Part shown: piece after piece, positions 1 through 8,029 of the stretch
How positions within the stretch are numbered: the stretch's first letter is position 1
Layout of the letters: each line of letters begins with the position of its first letter
Source: Flectobacillus sp. BAB-3569
GTDB lineage: Bacteria; Bacteroidota; Bacteroidia; Cytophagales; Spirosomataceae
Direction: 5' to 3'
DNA: 64,000 nucleotides
Assembly (NCBI RefSeq): GCF_002270355.1
Contig: NZ_NJFZ01000042.1
Location: 1 to 64,000 of the forward strand
Position numbers and translations under genes: made by a program
The notes under the pieces: model-generated
What the model was told of the DNA's origin: nothing
The model's input: the letters and a program-made list of their open reading frames with translations, nothing else
The model's database searches: none

Positions 1-262
1 CATAATGCTCATTTTGAGCAGTATGACTTTACCGAAAAATCCTCAACCATAATGCTCATTTTGAGCAGTATGACTTTACTTAAAAATCTTCAAACCATAA
101 TGCTCATTTTGAGCAGTATGACTTTACCAAAAATCACCAAACCATAATGCTCATTTTGAGCAGTATGACTTTACCAAAAATCACCAAACCATAATGCTCA
201 TTTTGAGCAGTATGACTTTACTTAAAAATTCTCAAACCATAATGCTCATTTTGAGCATTATG
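1..262. repeat. parS-like centromere array, six tandem 47-48 bp repeats
   Basis: Six copies begin at 1, 48, 96, 143, 190 and 238, so the period is 47-48 bp. Each holds a dyad: TGCTCA, TTT, TGAGCA, flanked by CATAA on the left and a TATG-type end on the right. Copies 1-5 carry one mismatch in the outer arm (GTATG). Copy 6 is a perfect dyad with 12-bp arms (CCATAATGCTCA, TTT, TGAGCATTATGG). The array lies just downstream of parB. Plasmid F sopC has the same design, tandem repeats of about 43 bp each with a short inverted repeat that binds the ParB protein. A ParB-binding centromere is therefore the best call, by layout only. Base 1 falls exactly at a repeat start, so the array may continue outside the window. 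Confidence 0.82.
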
Positions 263-271
263 GTTGAAAAC

Positions 272-298
272 AAAAAAGAGGTCTAACGACCTCTTTTT
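272..298 (-). terminator. Terminator of the parAB operon
   Basis: AAAAAGAGGTC, loop TAAC, then GACCTCTTTTT is a perfect 11-bp hairpin with A and T tracts on both sides. It lies directly after the parB stop codon and could act in both directions, separating parB transcription from the parS array. Confidence 0.85.
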
Positions 299-299
299 A

Positions 300-1220
300 T
301 TACAGTAACTCTTCCAATTTACTTACTAAATTTTTTAAATCGTTCAGCTTTTCTTTGTCCTTAGCATTAACAATTTTCTTGACTAGTGCAATGATTTCGT
401 TAGAGCAATTGACGAGGGTGTGGTCAATTGGAACTGCTTCTGTTTTTTCTACTAAACCACTCGTTTGTAATACCGTTACTAATTCATCCGCACTCTCAAT
501 GGGTTTAGGTAATTCTTTTACTTTTGCTACTTTTTGTAAAAGCCCTTTTTCAATGTTTTGATTTCCTGCAAGTACTTCATTGCGTAAAGTAGTCGATAAT
601 TTCCCTAACCCTTCTGCAAACTCAGCATCACGGCGAATTGTAGCGGGGCTGACCTTATATTCTTCAGACAATTTAGAGGCCGTAGAAACTTTTACTCGCT
701 TACTTTCAAAATAATCATCAACGTTAATGAGTCCTTCGTCAGTAATGCGGTCATATTTGCCTCGCTCTGTTTTTTCATTGTTATAGCGTAAGCCTCTAAA
801 ATAGGATGCCTGCTGAGGCGTAAGATTACGGCGTCCCAATTGCAAGTCAATCATATAGTCTTTTACTTCTTTCAAAGTGTTAAAAGACAGAAGTTGAATA
901 TTAAAGTTCAATTGATTGGTCTGGCAAATACGATAGCGGTTATGTCCATCTATCAGTATATAGGCAGGGGTTGAATCTTCTGTGATACTTAATCCAGCTA
1001 CACTACGGGTGGTTTCCCAAACCAATAGTGCATCTTTGCACCCGTATTTTAGAATGTTCTGTTCTAATTGTTGAGACTCATCCTCACTCAAGGGTGGTAT
1101 AAAATCGCGAAGCTCTTCAAGAATTTGTATGTTTTGCTTAATGGCCTCTAGGGATATGAGATTACTTCCCAAGGCTTGCTTGGTTTTGGAGGCTATGACA
1201 TCTTTAAAATTTGCTTTCAT
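300..1220 (-). CDS. parB: ParB-type plasmid partition protein
   Basis: This 306-residue protein is the likely centromere-binding partner of the ParA encoded just upstream. A ParB/sulfiredoxin-fold N-terminal domain covers about residues 40-135, with the LIDGHNRYRI motif (residues about 89-98) in place of the usual arginine-rich box, followed by LGRRNLTPQQA. A helix-turn-helix follows at about 170-205 (STASKLSEEYKVSPATIRRD), which should read the parS dyads. The C-terminal third is predicted helical and probably dimerises. It is the second gene of a two-gene operon, 7 bp after parA, and the tandem repeats and a terminator follow it. The ParB family is clear. Whether it binds CTP cannot be judged, because the canonical GERR box is not evident. 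Confidence 0.85.
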   Translation of the reverse strand: MKANFKDVIASKTKQALGSNLISLEAIKQNIQILEELRDFIPPLSEDESQQLEQNILKYGCKDALLVWETTRSVAGLSITEDSTPAYILIDGHNRYRICQTNQLNFNIQLLSFNTLKEVKDYMIDLQLGRRNLTPQQASYFRGLRYNNEKTERGKYDRITDEGLINVDDYFESKRVKVSTASKLSEEYKVSPATIRRDAEFAEGLGKLSTTLRNEVLAGNQNIEKGLLQKVAKVKELPKPIESADELVTVLQTSGLVEKTEAVPIDHTLVNCSNEIIALVKKIVNAKDKEKLNDLKNLVSKLEELL

Positions 1221-1227
1221 CTAATCT

Positions 1228-2184
1228 CTATTTTACCACTTGTAAATACTGTATAAACTCTTCCGAAAACTCACGATACAATTTGGCTGCTTCCGAATTT
1301 TCTGCAAATTTGGATATTGTACTTTGTTCTATTTGTGCTTTTTGAAAATCAACAAGGTGTTTTATCTCGGTGCGAAATACCCTGAACTGTGACATACTTT
1401 CTCTAACGTGTTCTTTTACGCCGTCGTGTACAGAGTTTTTCTTTACCATCGTAAATACAATTCCGTCAATTTCGATGGCAGGATTCCAGCTTGTACGGAC
1501 TTCCGAGATTCTATCTAAAAGGGTATTCAACCCTTTCACAGCAGATATCTCTGGTTGAAGTGTAATCAAACAACTTTTAGAAGCAATCAAGGCTGAAGAA
1601 GTAAGCGCATTGAGTGAGGGTGGGCAGTCAATCAGAATGTAATCGTATTGCTCCATCAATGGGACTAATTTGTTTTTAAGTCTCGATACACCTCCCAACG
1701 AAATGATTAGTTCTATTTCGGCTTTCGCTAAATCTATATCCGATGGGCTCAGATCTAAATTTGGGGCTATATTCATGACTGGCAATTCATCTGCCTTCAG
1801 CAAGGCATCTACTACTTGCTTTTCTGGGGTATCTATTCCTAGAATTTGAGACAAATTACCCTGAGGGTCCATATCAATCAATAATACATTAAAGCCTTTT
1901 CTGGCTAATGCCTCGCCCAAAGATCCAGTCGTAGTAGTTTTACCAACTCCCCCTTTGTGATTGATGATTGAAATCACACGAGCGTTTTGATAAAGATTCG
2001 GCGAGTATCCGTATTTGGTTAGTACGGGTAATAAAGCCGCTAAATGTCTTTCATTGAGATTTCGCTCTCCTGTGATGGCTTTGGTTAGAGTTCCTTTCGC
2101 TAATGCTGATTCTTTTTCTACAGTAGAAACTGAAAGTGCTGGATTATGTCTTAAGAATTTTAGGACTAATTCTTGGCTTATCAT
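1228..2184 (-). CDS. parA: ParA-type partition ATPase with N-terminal HTH
   Basis: ParA ATPases bind DNA non-specifically and move ParB-bound plasmids apart. Residues 1-65 form an HTH-like region (VSTVEKESALAKGTLTKAI), typical of type Ia ParA proteins that repress their own operon. The deviant Walker A motif NHKGGVGKTTTTG is at about residues 74-86. Walker A' (LIDMDPQGNLSQILG) is at about 100-114, and the Walker B-like YILIDCPPSLNALT follows near 185. Length (318 aa) fits the family. The start is a clear ATG at 2184. The upstream dyad GTATCA-N4-TGATAC inside the promoter is the probable site of autorepression. Confidence 0.93.
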   Translation of the reverse strand: MISQELVLKFLRHNPALSVSTVEKESALAKGTLTKAITGERNLNERHLAALLPVLTKYGYSPNLYQNARVISIINHKGGVGKTTTTGSLGEALARKGFNVLLIDMDPQGNLSQILGIDTPEKQVVDALLKADELPVMNIAPNLDLSPSDIDLAKAEIELIISLGGVSRLKNKLVPLMEQYDYILIDCPPSLNALTSSALIASKSCLITLQPEISAVKGLNTLLDRISEVRTSWNPAIEIDGIVFTMVKKNSVHDGVKEHVRESMSQFRVFRTEIKHLVDFQKAQIEQSTISKFAENSEAAKLYREFSEEFIQYLQVVK

Positions 2185-2195
2185 AGGTAAAATCG

Positions 2196-2247
2196 TTTGT
2201 ATTATATTTCATACAAATATACCGAAAAGGTATCAGTTTTGATACAA
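2196..2247 (-). promoter_or_regulatory. parAB promoter with probable ParA operator
   Basis: On the minus strand TATATTTG (plus-strand positions 2214-2221) matches the Bacteroidota -7 element TAnnTTTG. A TTG lies further upstream at 2245-2247, with a 23-bp spacer that is a little long. A perfect dyad GTATCA-GTTT-TGATAC (2230-2245) fills the spacer, and a second dyad TTTGTAT-N8-ATACAAA (2196-2217) overlaps the -7 element. Both are placed where a repressor would block transcription. Given the HTH in ParA, autoregulation is likely. Confidence 0.6.
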
Positions 2248-2295
2248 CTTTTTTATAATTTATCTATTCAAAATAAGTATTTTTTGAAATGGATA

Positions 2296-2627
2296 AAAAC
2301 TACTTTTATGGTGTCTGGGATAATTATATGACTGAAAACAAAAACTACTTTTATGGTGTCATTTGTAAAACCTATTGAATTTATAAAAACTACTTTTATG
2401 GTGTCTGAAAGGATTCTGCCAGAAGTTGTAAAAACTACTTTTATGGTGTAACTATATTTTCAATTGAGTTCTCAAAAAACTACTTTTATGGTGTTCGGTG
2501 TACTTTTTATTACTTTTCAAAAACTACTTTTATGGTGTTTTATGCATTTTAATCATTTTCGTAAAAACTACTTTTATGGTGTCTGCCAACTTTTAATTAC
2601 TTTGACCAAAAACTACTTTTATGGTGT
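2296..2627 (+). repeat. Iteron array I: eight direct repeats spaced 44-45 bp
   Basis: The 19-bp unit AAAACTACTTTTATGGTGT is repeated exactly, starting at 2296, 2341, 2386, 2431, 2476, 2520, 2564 and 2609. The spacers differ in sequence but the period is constant at 44-45 bp. All copies are on the same strand as rep. These are probable initiator binding sites and may set copy number. Confidence 0.88.
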
Positions 2628-2815
2628 TGTCACTTTCAATTCTTTCTCTTACGATTTTTATCCGTGACTAACTTTAGGAGATTTTCAAAGCTGAATTTTT
2701 AAAGAAAAATTTAATAAAAAATCAACAATTCCCTTTGTTGTCTTTTAAATCTTTTATTCTTTTAAATCTTTTAGGTCTTCGTAACTAATTGAATTACAGT
2801 TTATTAACTAGGTTT
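2628..2815. other. AT-rich segment between iteron arrays (candidate unwinding region)
   Basis: No gene is present. The stretch is very AT-rich and holds a 16-bp direct repeat TCTTTTAAATCTTTTA at 2741-2756 and 2758-2773. AT-rich direct repeats beside iterons are typical of plasmid DNA-unwinding elements. The assignment is by position and composition only. Confidence 0.5.
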
Positions 2816-2930
2816 AAAACTACTTTTATGGTGCTTAAAACTACTTTTATGGTGTATTAAAACTACTTTTATGGTGCTTAAAACTACTTTTATGGTGTAT
2901 TAAAACTACTTTTATGGTGCTTAAAACTAC
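2816..2930 (+). repeat. Iteron array II: five full repeats plus a truncated one, spaced 21-22 bp
   Basis: Copies begin at 2816, 2837, 2859, 2880 and 2902, and a truncated copy (AAAACTAC) begins at 2923. The unit is the same as in array I, with the last base alternating between C and T. The 21-22 bp period is two helical turns, so the bound initiator molecules would lie on one face of the DNA, unlike the wider array I. Confidence 0.88.
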
Positions 2931-2987
2931 CTGCTTAAATTAAAAGTAGTTTTTGTGATGCTTTTTTTTCAATTCCTTTTATTTTTG
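2923..2987 (+). promoter_or_regulatory. rep promoter with inverted iteron (probable autorepression site)
   Basis: The partial iteron AAAACTAC (2923-2930) faces an inverted iteron whose minus strand reads AAAAACTACTTTTA (2941-2954). TATTTTTG at 2980-2987 is a perfect TAnnTTTG element, with TTTG at 2952-2955 (24-bp spacer) inside the inverted iteron. Rep_3 initiators such as RepE and Pi bind direct iterons as monomers and inverted half-sites at their own promoter as dimers, so self-repression is the natural reading. Confidence 0.6.
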
Positions 2988-3102
2988 TACAATAAAGGAA
3001 CGAAACCGAAGTCTGTGACAATTTTTTGATTAAGGGTCTTAATAAAAAATTAAGTATTTCATTCTAAGCTGATTAGTATAAATACCCGGTTTCCCTAATG
3101 TC

Positions 3103-4536
3103 ATGGAAGATATGAAGACAGAGAAAAGAGAGCAAGCTTTGGACAGCGTGACCAAAGACCCTTATCGGATTGTCAAAGGCAATCCATTGATTGAAGCTCG
3201 TTTTGAGTTGACCCCAACTCAAATGAAGCTTTTTATTTATATGCTGTCGTTGTTGGACATCAGCAAAGAAAGCTTTGTCCCATTAACCATCACGGTAAAA
3301 GATTTTCAAAAATTTACGGGCGTAGAAGGAGGAAGTTTGTATTCGCACCTACAACAAGAGGTGAAGAAGATGATCGACAAGAAAGTATACTACAAAGACG
3401 ACCGTATAGAACTAGATTCTCACCTCATCAGTGGCTATGTATATTTCAAAAAAGAAGGATATTTTGTTTTAGAGTTTCCCAATCTTTTAAAACCGTTTTT
3501 ATTACAGCTCAAAGAAAACTTTACCGTTTTGGATATTCGTAATATTTTGCGGCTAGATAGCTCTTATGCCATGCGTTTTTATGAGATATGCAAAGAAAAA
3601 GAACGCATCGGAACTTTTGAATTTGAAGTAGATAAGCTCAAACGAATGTTTAATATTGAGCACAAGTACAAAAACTACTTTGATTTTAAAATGAAAGTAG
3701 TCGTACAAGCACAAAATGAATTGATGAAAAATTCGGAGTTATATTTCGAGTTTACCGAAATCAAGCAAGGAAAAAAGGTCGTCAAATTAAGGTTTGTGGT
3801 AAAGAAAAATAAACTAGAGGAAGTTGAGGATCCATTGGTAGAGCAAATATCGGCTAGTTTTAAAGAGGCGAATAAAGACCCTTTGCCCTTAATAACGCAA
3901 TCAATAGAAATTCAAGCAAACGAGACGCTGAACCTTATTTATGATCAAGTAAAGGACTTTGGTATTACGCAACACACTATCAAAGATTGGCTTGATGAAA
4001 TATCTATTGAACAAATCCAACTAGCAATCAACTACCTGAAAAAAGAACTTATTAGTGGTCGCAATATCAAAAATATAGGAGGTTATTTGACTACCATGGT
4101 AAAAAGCCCTGACTTGATGCAAGCGCAGCAACAAGAGGTAAAAAAGAAAGAAGAAGCCAAAAGAGTTCAAGCAACAAAAAAAGCGGAAGTTCAAAGTAAA
4201 AAAGAACAACAGCAACGGAAAGACCAGTTATTAGAAGAATATACCAATGCCAAGCGAAAAGAAGCCAACATGATATTGAGCCAAAATCCCCAATTGTATA
4301 GGAATATTCTTGACAGAATGAGTTCAAATTTGCTGGGGTCAATGCAGTATGATAGTTATCTCCAGTTTTGTGGTGGACAAATATCGATTGATACATTTCT
4401 AAGCTATTTCAACTTAGGCACAGGTTTTTATGGAATTGTGATGAATATCTTGGAGTCCGAATTTCCTGTATTTGGCTATATCAAAGACGAATATAGTCCT
4501 AAGGCAAAAGAGATAGGTTTACGATTGACATACTAA
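3103..4536 (+). CDS. Rep_3-family plasmid replication initiator
   Basis: This is the probable replication initiator of the replicon. Residues about 20-235 match the RepB/Rep_3 fold of two winged-helix domains. Characteristic stretches are NPLIEARFELTPTQMKLFIY, LRLDSSYAMRFYEICKEK and the FEFEVDKLKRMFNI winged-helix segment. The C-terminal half (about 260-477) is long for the family and has a charged coiled-coil-like region, about residues 340-390, rich in K, E and Q, followed by a globular tail. It would bind the AAAACTACTTTTATGGTGT iterons upstream. ATG at 3103 is used here; an in-frame ATG at 3112 is possible. A strong terminator follows. Confidence 0.88.
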   Translation: MEDMKTEKREQALDSVTKDPYRIVKGNPLIEARFELTPTQMKLFIYMLSLLDISKESFVPLTITVKDFQKFTGVEGGSLYSHLQQEVKKMIDKKVYYKDDRIELDSHLISGYVYFKKEGYFVLEFPNLLKPFLLQLKENFTVLDIRNILRLDSSYAMRFYEICKEKERIGTFEFEVDKLKRMFNIEHKYKNYFDFKMKVVVQAQNELMKNSELYFEFTEIKQGKKVVKLRFVVKKNKLEEVEDPLVEQISASFKEANKDPLPLITQSIEIQANETLNLIYDQVKDFGITQHTIKDWLDEISIEQIQLAINYLKKELISGRNIKNIGGYLTTMVKSPDLMQAQQQEVKKKEEAKRVQATKKAEVQSKKEQQQRKDQLLEEYTNAKRKEANMILSQNPQLYRNILDRMSSNLLGSMQYDSYLQFCGGQISIDTFLSYFNLGTGFYGIVMNILESEFPVFGYIKDEYSPKAKEIGLRLTY

Positions 4537-4587
4537 CAAATGTGAATTATCACAAATCCTAGCTCTAGGATTATGCTCCAACTTTTC

Positions 4588-4630
4588 ATCAAAAAGCGGT
4601 CGGGAATTGTTTTTCCGACCGCTTTTTGAT
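4588..4630 (+). terminator. Rho-independent terminator after rep
   Basis: ATCAAAAAGCGGTCGG pairs perfectly with CCGACCGCTTTTTGAT around an 11-base loop. The A and T tracts make it bidirectional, between rep (plus) and the thioredoxin gene (minus). A near-copy of the stem occurs at 40364-40408. Confidence 0.88.
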
Positions 4631-4725
4631 ACTACAATACTTTTAGTTGCCAAGTATTACGACCCTATCTTTAGAACATAGATTCCTAAAATAATCACTC
4701 ATTCACCCAATTTCAACTCACTAAA

Positions 4726-5067
4726 TTATTTGAGTAAATAAGGTTTTATCGTTTTCGTTTTGATAACATGTTCTAATGAATTTTTGGTGATAATGCCCAC
4801 ATGTTTCCAGACAACCTCGCCTTGTTGAAACAAAAATAGAGTTGGCATACTTTTTACACCAAAATAGTCGCTGATATATTTTTCACGATCCACATCTACT
4901 TTTTGTATCAATATCCCATCACCCATCTGTTTACTCAAATCAGTTAAGATTGGAGCAAGTCCTTTGCAAGGCTGACACCATTGTGCGTGAAATACCAATA
5001 AAAAGGGTGTTTTGGCATTCATATGAGCTTCGAGTGAAGCAGGAAGCTCTGCTGATTTTTTTTTCAT
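4726..5067 (-). CDS. Thioredoxin-family protein
   Basis: This 113-residue cytoplasmic thioredoxin-like protein has no signal peptide. The redox motif is WCQPC (residues about 29-33), a variant of WCGPC. The family's cis-proline is in SMPTLFLFQQGE near residue 74. The full fold is present, from LLVFHAQWCQPCK to the C-terminal helix. It converges on rep and diverges from the rhamnose genes. It probably acts as a general disulfide reductase; no specific partner is indicated by the context. Confidence 0.85.
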   Translation of the reverse strand: MKKKSAELPASLEAHMNAKTPFLLVFHAQWCQPCKGLAPILTDLSKQMGDGILIQKVDVDREKYISDYFGVKSMPTLFLFQQGEVVWKHVGIITKNSLEHVIKTKTIKPYLLK

Positions 5068-5228
5068 AATTGGTTGCCTATTTTCAAGGTAAAATTAAAT
5101 CATTTATCACTCATGAAAATAGTTTTCACTGCAAAAGAGTAGTTTTTTGAAAGAAAAAATAAATACTTTCACAAAAAAATAAATTATTTTTAGGTATTAA
5201 TATACTGTAAATCAGATAGTTGAAGCTG

Positions 5229-5288
5229 TACTGTCGTTTGATACAGGACGGTAAAGGAAAGTTGACTCATTTACAACTATTAAGTTTG
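5229..5288 (+). promoter_or_regulatory. Probable control region of the rhamnose genes
   Basis: The 389-base gap 5068-5456 has no gene. TAAGTTTG at 5281-5288 matches TAnnTTTG, with TTG at 5262-5264 (a short 16-bp spacer). Upstream is an imperfect dyad TACTGTC (5229-5235) / GACGGTA (5247-5253). Transcription from here would give a leader of about 160 bases before the ATG at 5457. Weak evidence; the regulator is unknown and none is encoded next to the genes. Confidence 0.35.
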
Positions 5289-5456
5289 TGCTATCTAAGA
5301 AAAAAACAATTCGATATAGAATAAATGATAGAGGTGTTTTGTGTAATATTCCAATAACAAAATGTTAAATCCATCATTAATTACCCTTTAAACAGAAATA
5401 AAACAATCTATTCAAAAGCGGTGTAAATTCGCTTGAATACCAAATACCAAAAAACA

Positions 5457-7601
5457 ATGACAACGATTTCAACAGTGGATGTAACTAAATTTAAGCATGT
5501 AAGCTATTTATGGGATGATGCCAAAGCAGCAGCATTGGCAGGTGATGAAGTAGCTCTTTTCATTTACCGTTCAAACATGTTGGGTGCCGACCTTCGTTTG
5601 ACTAACTATGGTGGTGGTAACACTTCTGTAAAGCTCAAAGATGTTGATCCATTAACAGGTCAGGAAACGGACATAATGTGGATTAAAGGTTCGGGTGGAG
5701 ACATCGGTACTTTGAAAAAAAGCGGTTGTGCTGCGTTATACGTAGATAGACTCCGTTCGTTGGAAAATGTATATCGTGGAATCGAATTTGAAGATGAAAT
5801 GGTAGCCTTGTTTAACCATTGTATTTTTGATTTGGATTCTAAAGCTCCATCAATCGATACGCCTCTTCATGGATTCCTTCCATTTGCTCACATTGACCAC
5901 CTTCACCCAGATGCAGCTATCGCTATTGCTGCAGCGAAAGATGGTCAGAAAATCACGGAAGAATTGTTTAACGGCGAAATTGGCTGGGTAGGCTGGCAAC
6001 GTCCAGGTTTCGACTTAGGCTTGCAATTGCGTGCTTGTTTGGAAGAAGCTGCTGCTAAAGGAATCAAACTTCGTGGTATCATGTTGGGTTCTCACGGTTT
6101 ATTTACTTGGGGCGACACATCTTACGAAAGTTATATCAACACGTTGGAAGTAATTGAAAAATGTGCTGAATATTTAGAGTCTAACTACGGTAAAACTCGC
6201 CCAGTATTTGGAGGCGCTAAAATTGAAAGTTTGCCAGAGGCAGATCGTAAATTACAAGCTGCTAAAGTTGCTCCAATTTTGCGTGGTTTCTGCTCTTCGG
6301 AACGTCAAATGATTGGTCACTTTACGGATGATGCTCGTGTATTGGAATTCATTAATTCTAATGATTTAGAGAAATTAGCTCCACTTGGTACTTCTTGTCC
6401 TGACCACTTCTTGCGTACAAAAATCTCTCCTTTAGTATTGGAATTGGCTCCGAGCGAAGATTTGTCTGATGTAGCAGGTATCAAAGCTCAATTGACTCCT
6501 GCATTTGAGGCATATCGTGCTATGTACACAGAGTATTACAACACTTGTAAGCATGATAACTCGCCAGCTATGCGTGACCCTAACCCTGTAGTAATCCTTT
6601 ACCCTGGTGTAGGTATGTTTACTTTTGCAAAAGATAAAACTACAGCTCGTTTGGCATCAGAATATTACATCAACGCTGTGAATGTAATGAAAGGTGCTGA
6701 GGCTGTTTCTGAATATACTTCATTACCTCGTCAAGAGGCTTTTGATATTGAATACTGGTTGTTGGAAGAAGCAAAATTGCAAAGAATGCCTAAACCAAAA
6801 GCTTTGTCAGGTCGTGTTGCATTAGTGACAGGCTCTGCTGGTGGGATTGGCAAAGCTATTGCTAAGAAGTTTTCGGAAGAAGGCGCTTGTGTTATTATCA
6901 ACGACATCAACGAAGAGCGCTTAGAAGGTGCAAAAGCTGAATTTGTTCAGATCTTCGGAAAAGATGCGGTAGCTTCTACTTTGTTGAACGTGACGGATGC
7001 TGCTAGCACTGAGCAAGCGCTTGATAATGCTTGTTTGGCATTTGGTGGTGTCGACATCGTGATCAACAACGCAGGTATCAGTATTTCTAAATCTATTGCT
7101 GAACATAGCTTGGAAGAATGGGATAGATTATATGATATTTTGGTGAAAGGTCAATTTATCGTTTCTAAAGCTGGTATCGAAGTAATGCGTAAGCAAGGCT
7201 TTGGTGGTGACATCGTAAATATTGTTTCTAAAAATGCAGTAGTTGCAGGACCAAATAACCCTGGTTATGGTTCGGCTAAAGCAGCACAGGCGCATTTGAC
7301 AAGACTAATGGCGGCAGAATTAGGTGCTGACAAAATTCGTGTAAATACTGTAAACCCTGATGCGGTTATCTCTGACTCAAATATTTGGGCAGGTGGTTGG
7401 GCTGAAGGCCGTGCAAAAGCGTATGGTATTACAGTAGAAGAATTACCAGCTTATTATGCAAAACGTACTTTATTGAACGAAATCATATTGCCAGTTGACA
7501 TTGCGAATGCTTGTTTTGCGTTTGTTGGTGGTTTGTTGAGTAAATCAACAGGAAATGCCTTGAACGTGGATGGTGGTGTTTCAATGGGCTTCTATAGATA
7601 G
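5457..7601 (+). CDS. rhaEW: Bifunctional rhamnulose-1-phosphate aldolase/short-chain dehydrogenase
   Basis: A two-domain cytoplasmic enzyme of 714 residues. The N-terminal class II aldolase domain (about 20-430) has the RLTNYGGGNTSVK phosphate-binding motif and metal-binding histidines in HIDHLHPDA and GSHGLFTWG. It should cleave L-rhamnulose 1-phosphate to DHAP and L-lactaldehyde. The C-terminal SDR domain (about 450-714) has the NAD-binding VTGSAGGIGKA motif and the Tyr604/Lys608 catalytic pair in GYGSAK, and should oxidise L-lactaldehyde to L-lactate. The same fusion is known as RhaEW. ATG at 5457 is preferred, because an in-frame TTG at 5433 adds eight unconvincing residues. It is the first gene of the rhamnose run. 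Confidence 0.92.
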   Translation: MTTISTVDVTKFKHVSYLWDDAKAAALAGDEVALFIYRSNMLGADLRLTNYGGGNTSVKLKDVDPLTGQETDIMWIKGSGGDIGTLKKSGCAALYVDRLRSLENVYRGIEFEDEMVALFNHCIFDLDSKAPSIDTPLHGFLPFAHIDHLHPDAAIAIAAAKDGQKITEELFNGEIGWVGWQRPGFDLGLQLRACLEEAAAKGIKLRGIMLGSHGLFTWGDTSYESYINTLEVIEKCAEYLESNYGKTRPVFGGAKIESLPEADRKLQAAKVAPILRGFCSSERQMIGHFTDDARVLEFINSNDLEKLAPLGTSCPDHFLRTKISPLVLELAPSEDLSDVAGIKAQLTPAFEAYRAMYTEYYNTCKHDNSPAMRDPNPVVILYPGVGMFTFAKDKTTARLASEYYINAVNVMKGAEAVSEYTSLPRQEAFDIEYWLLEEAKLQRMPKPKALSGRVALVTGSAGGIGKAIAKKFSEEGACVIINDINEERLEGAKAEFVQIFGKDAVASTLLNVTDAASTEQALDNACLAFGGVDIVINNAGISISKSIAEHSLEEWDRLYDILVKGQFIVSKAGIEVMRKQGFGGDIVNIVSKNAVVAGPNNPGYGSAKAAQAHLTRLMAAELGADKIRVNTVNPDAVISDSNIWAGGWAEGRAKAYGITVEELPAYYAKRTLLNEIILPVDIANACFAFVGGLLSKSTGNALNVDGGVSMGFYR

Positions 7602-7681
7602 ATTTATTTTGCAAATGAGTAGATGAGTGATTTGTGAACAAATTCATTCATTTGCTCATTTGCTTAATCATTCCACAAATT

Positions 7682-7996
7682 ATGAAACGAGTTGCCTTCA
7701 AAATGCAATTGCATCAAGGTCAGGTCGAGGAATATAAGCGTCGTCATGACGAAATTTGGCCTGAATTAGTAGCATTGCTTAAAAGCATAGGAATTGAAGA
7801 TTATTCAATTTTCCTTGACCCAGACACTTTTGCTTTGTTTGGTGTATTAAAAATTGAAAACCCAGCATTGATGGATGAACTTCCTAAACATCCAGTTATG
7901 CAAAAGTGGTGGAAATATATGGGCGATATCATGGATGCCAATCCAGATAACTCCCCAGTAAGTGTACCACTCGTTGATGTATTTCATTTACCTTAG
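7682..7996 (+). CDS. rhaM: L-rhamnose mutarotase
   Basis: This 104-residue protein interconverts alpha and beta L-rhamnose, supplying the anomer used by the isomerase. The motif YKRRHDEIWPEL carries His22, the catalytic residue at the same position as in E. coli RhaM. The C-terminal MQKWWKYMGDIMD segment and the final VFHLP also fit the family. An in-frame GTG at 7634 would add a 16-residue hydrophobic extension not expected for this cytosolic dimer, so ATG 7682 is chosen. It lies between the aldolase/dehydrogenase and isomerase genes in one orientation, probably in one operon. Confidence 0.93.
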   Translation: MKRVAFKMQLHQGQVEEYKRRHDEIWPELVALLKSIGIEDYSIFLDPDTFALFGVLKIENPALMDELPKHPVMQKWWKYMGDIMDANPDNSPVSVPLVDVFHLP

Positions 7997-8029
7997 GACA
8001 AACTATCCGAATTTTAACAGAAACATCTC

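Larger units (their letters stand above)
2296..2954. other. Probable origin of replication (iteron type)
   Basis: The non-coding stretch between parA and the initiator gene holds two iteron arrays (2296-2627 and 2816-2930) on either side of an AT-rich segment. It ends in an inverted iteron just upstream of rep. This is the standard layout of iteron-controlled plasmid origins with Rep_3-family initiators. No convincing DnaA box (TTATnCACA) was found by eye. Confidence 0.75.

Noticed and set aside
1-262. Regular repeats as a CRISPR array
   Set aside because: The repeated part is over 30 bp and the variable parts are only about 13 bp and similar to each other. Each repeat is a dyad beside parB, and there are no cas genes.
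2464-2667. Open reading frame through iteron array I
   Set aside because: The peptide is only the translated iteron repeated (NYFYGV-like units), a by-product of 45-bp periodicity.
2650-2670. DnaA box near the origin
   Set aside because: TTATCCGTG differs from TTATCCACA at the last three bases, which is too weak to call.
4021-4396. Minus-strand reading frames opposite the lysine-rich part of rep
   Set aside because: Leucine/phenylalanine-rich low-complexity peptides antisense to a K/E/Q-rich coding region; no start or family signal.
5139-5148. Extra iteron half-site GTAGTTTTTT (a similar one near 10900)
   Set aside because: Only about ten matching bases in AT-rich DNA and not in a repeat series; expected by chance.
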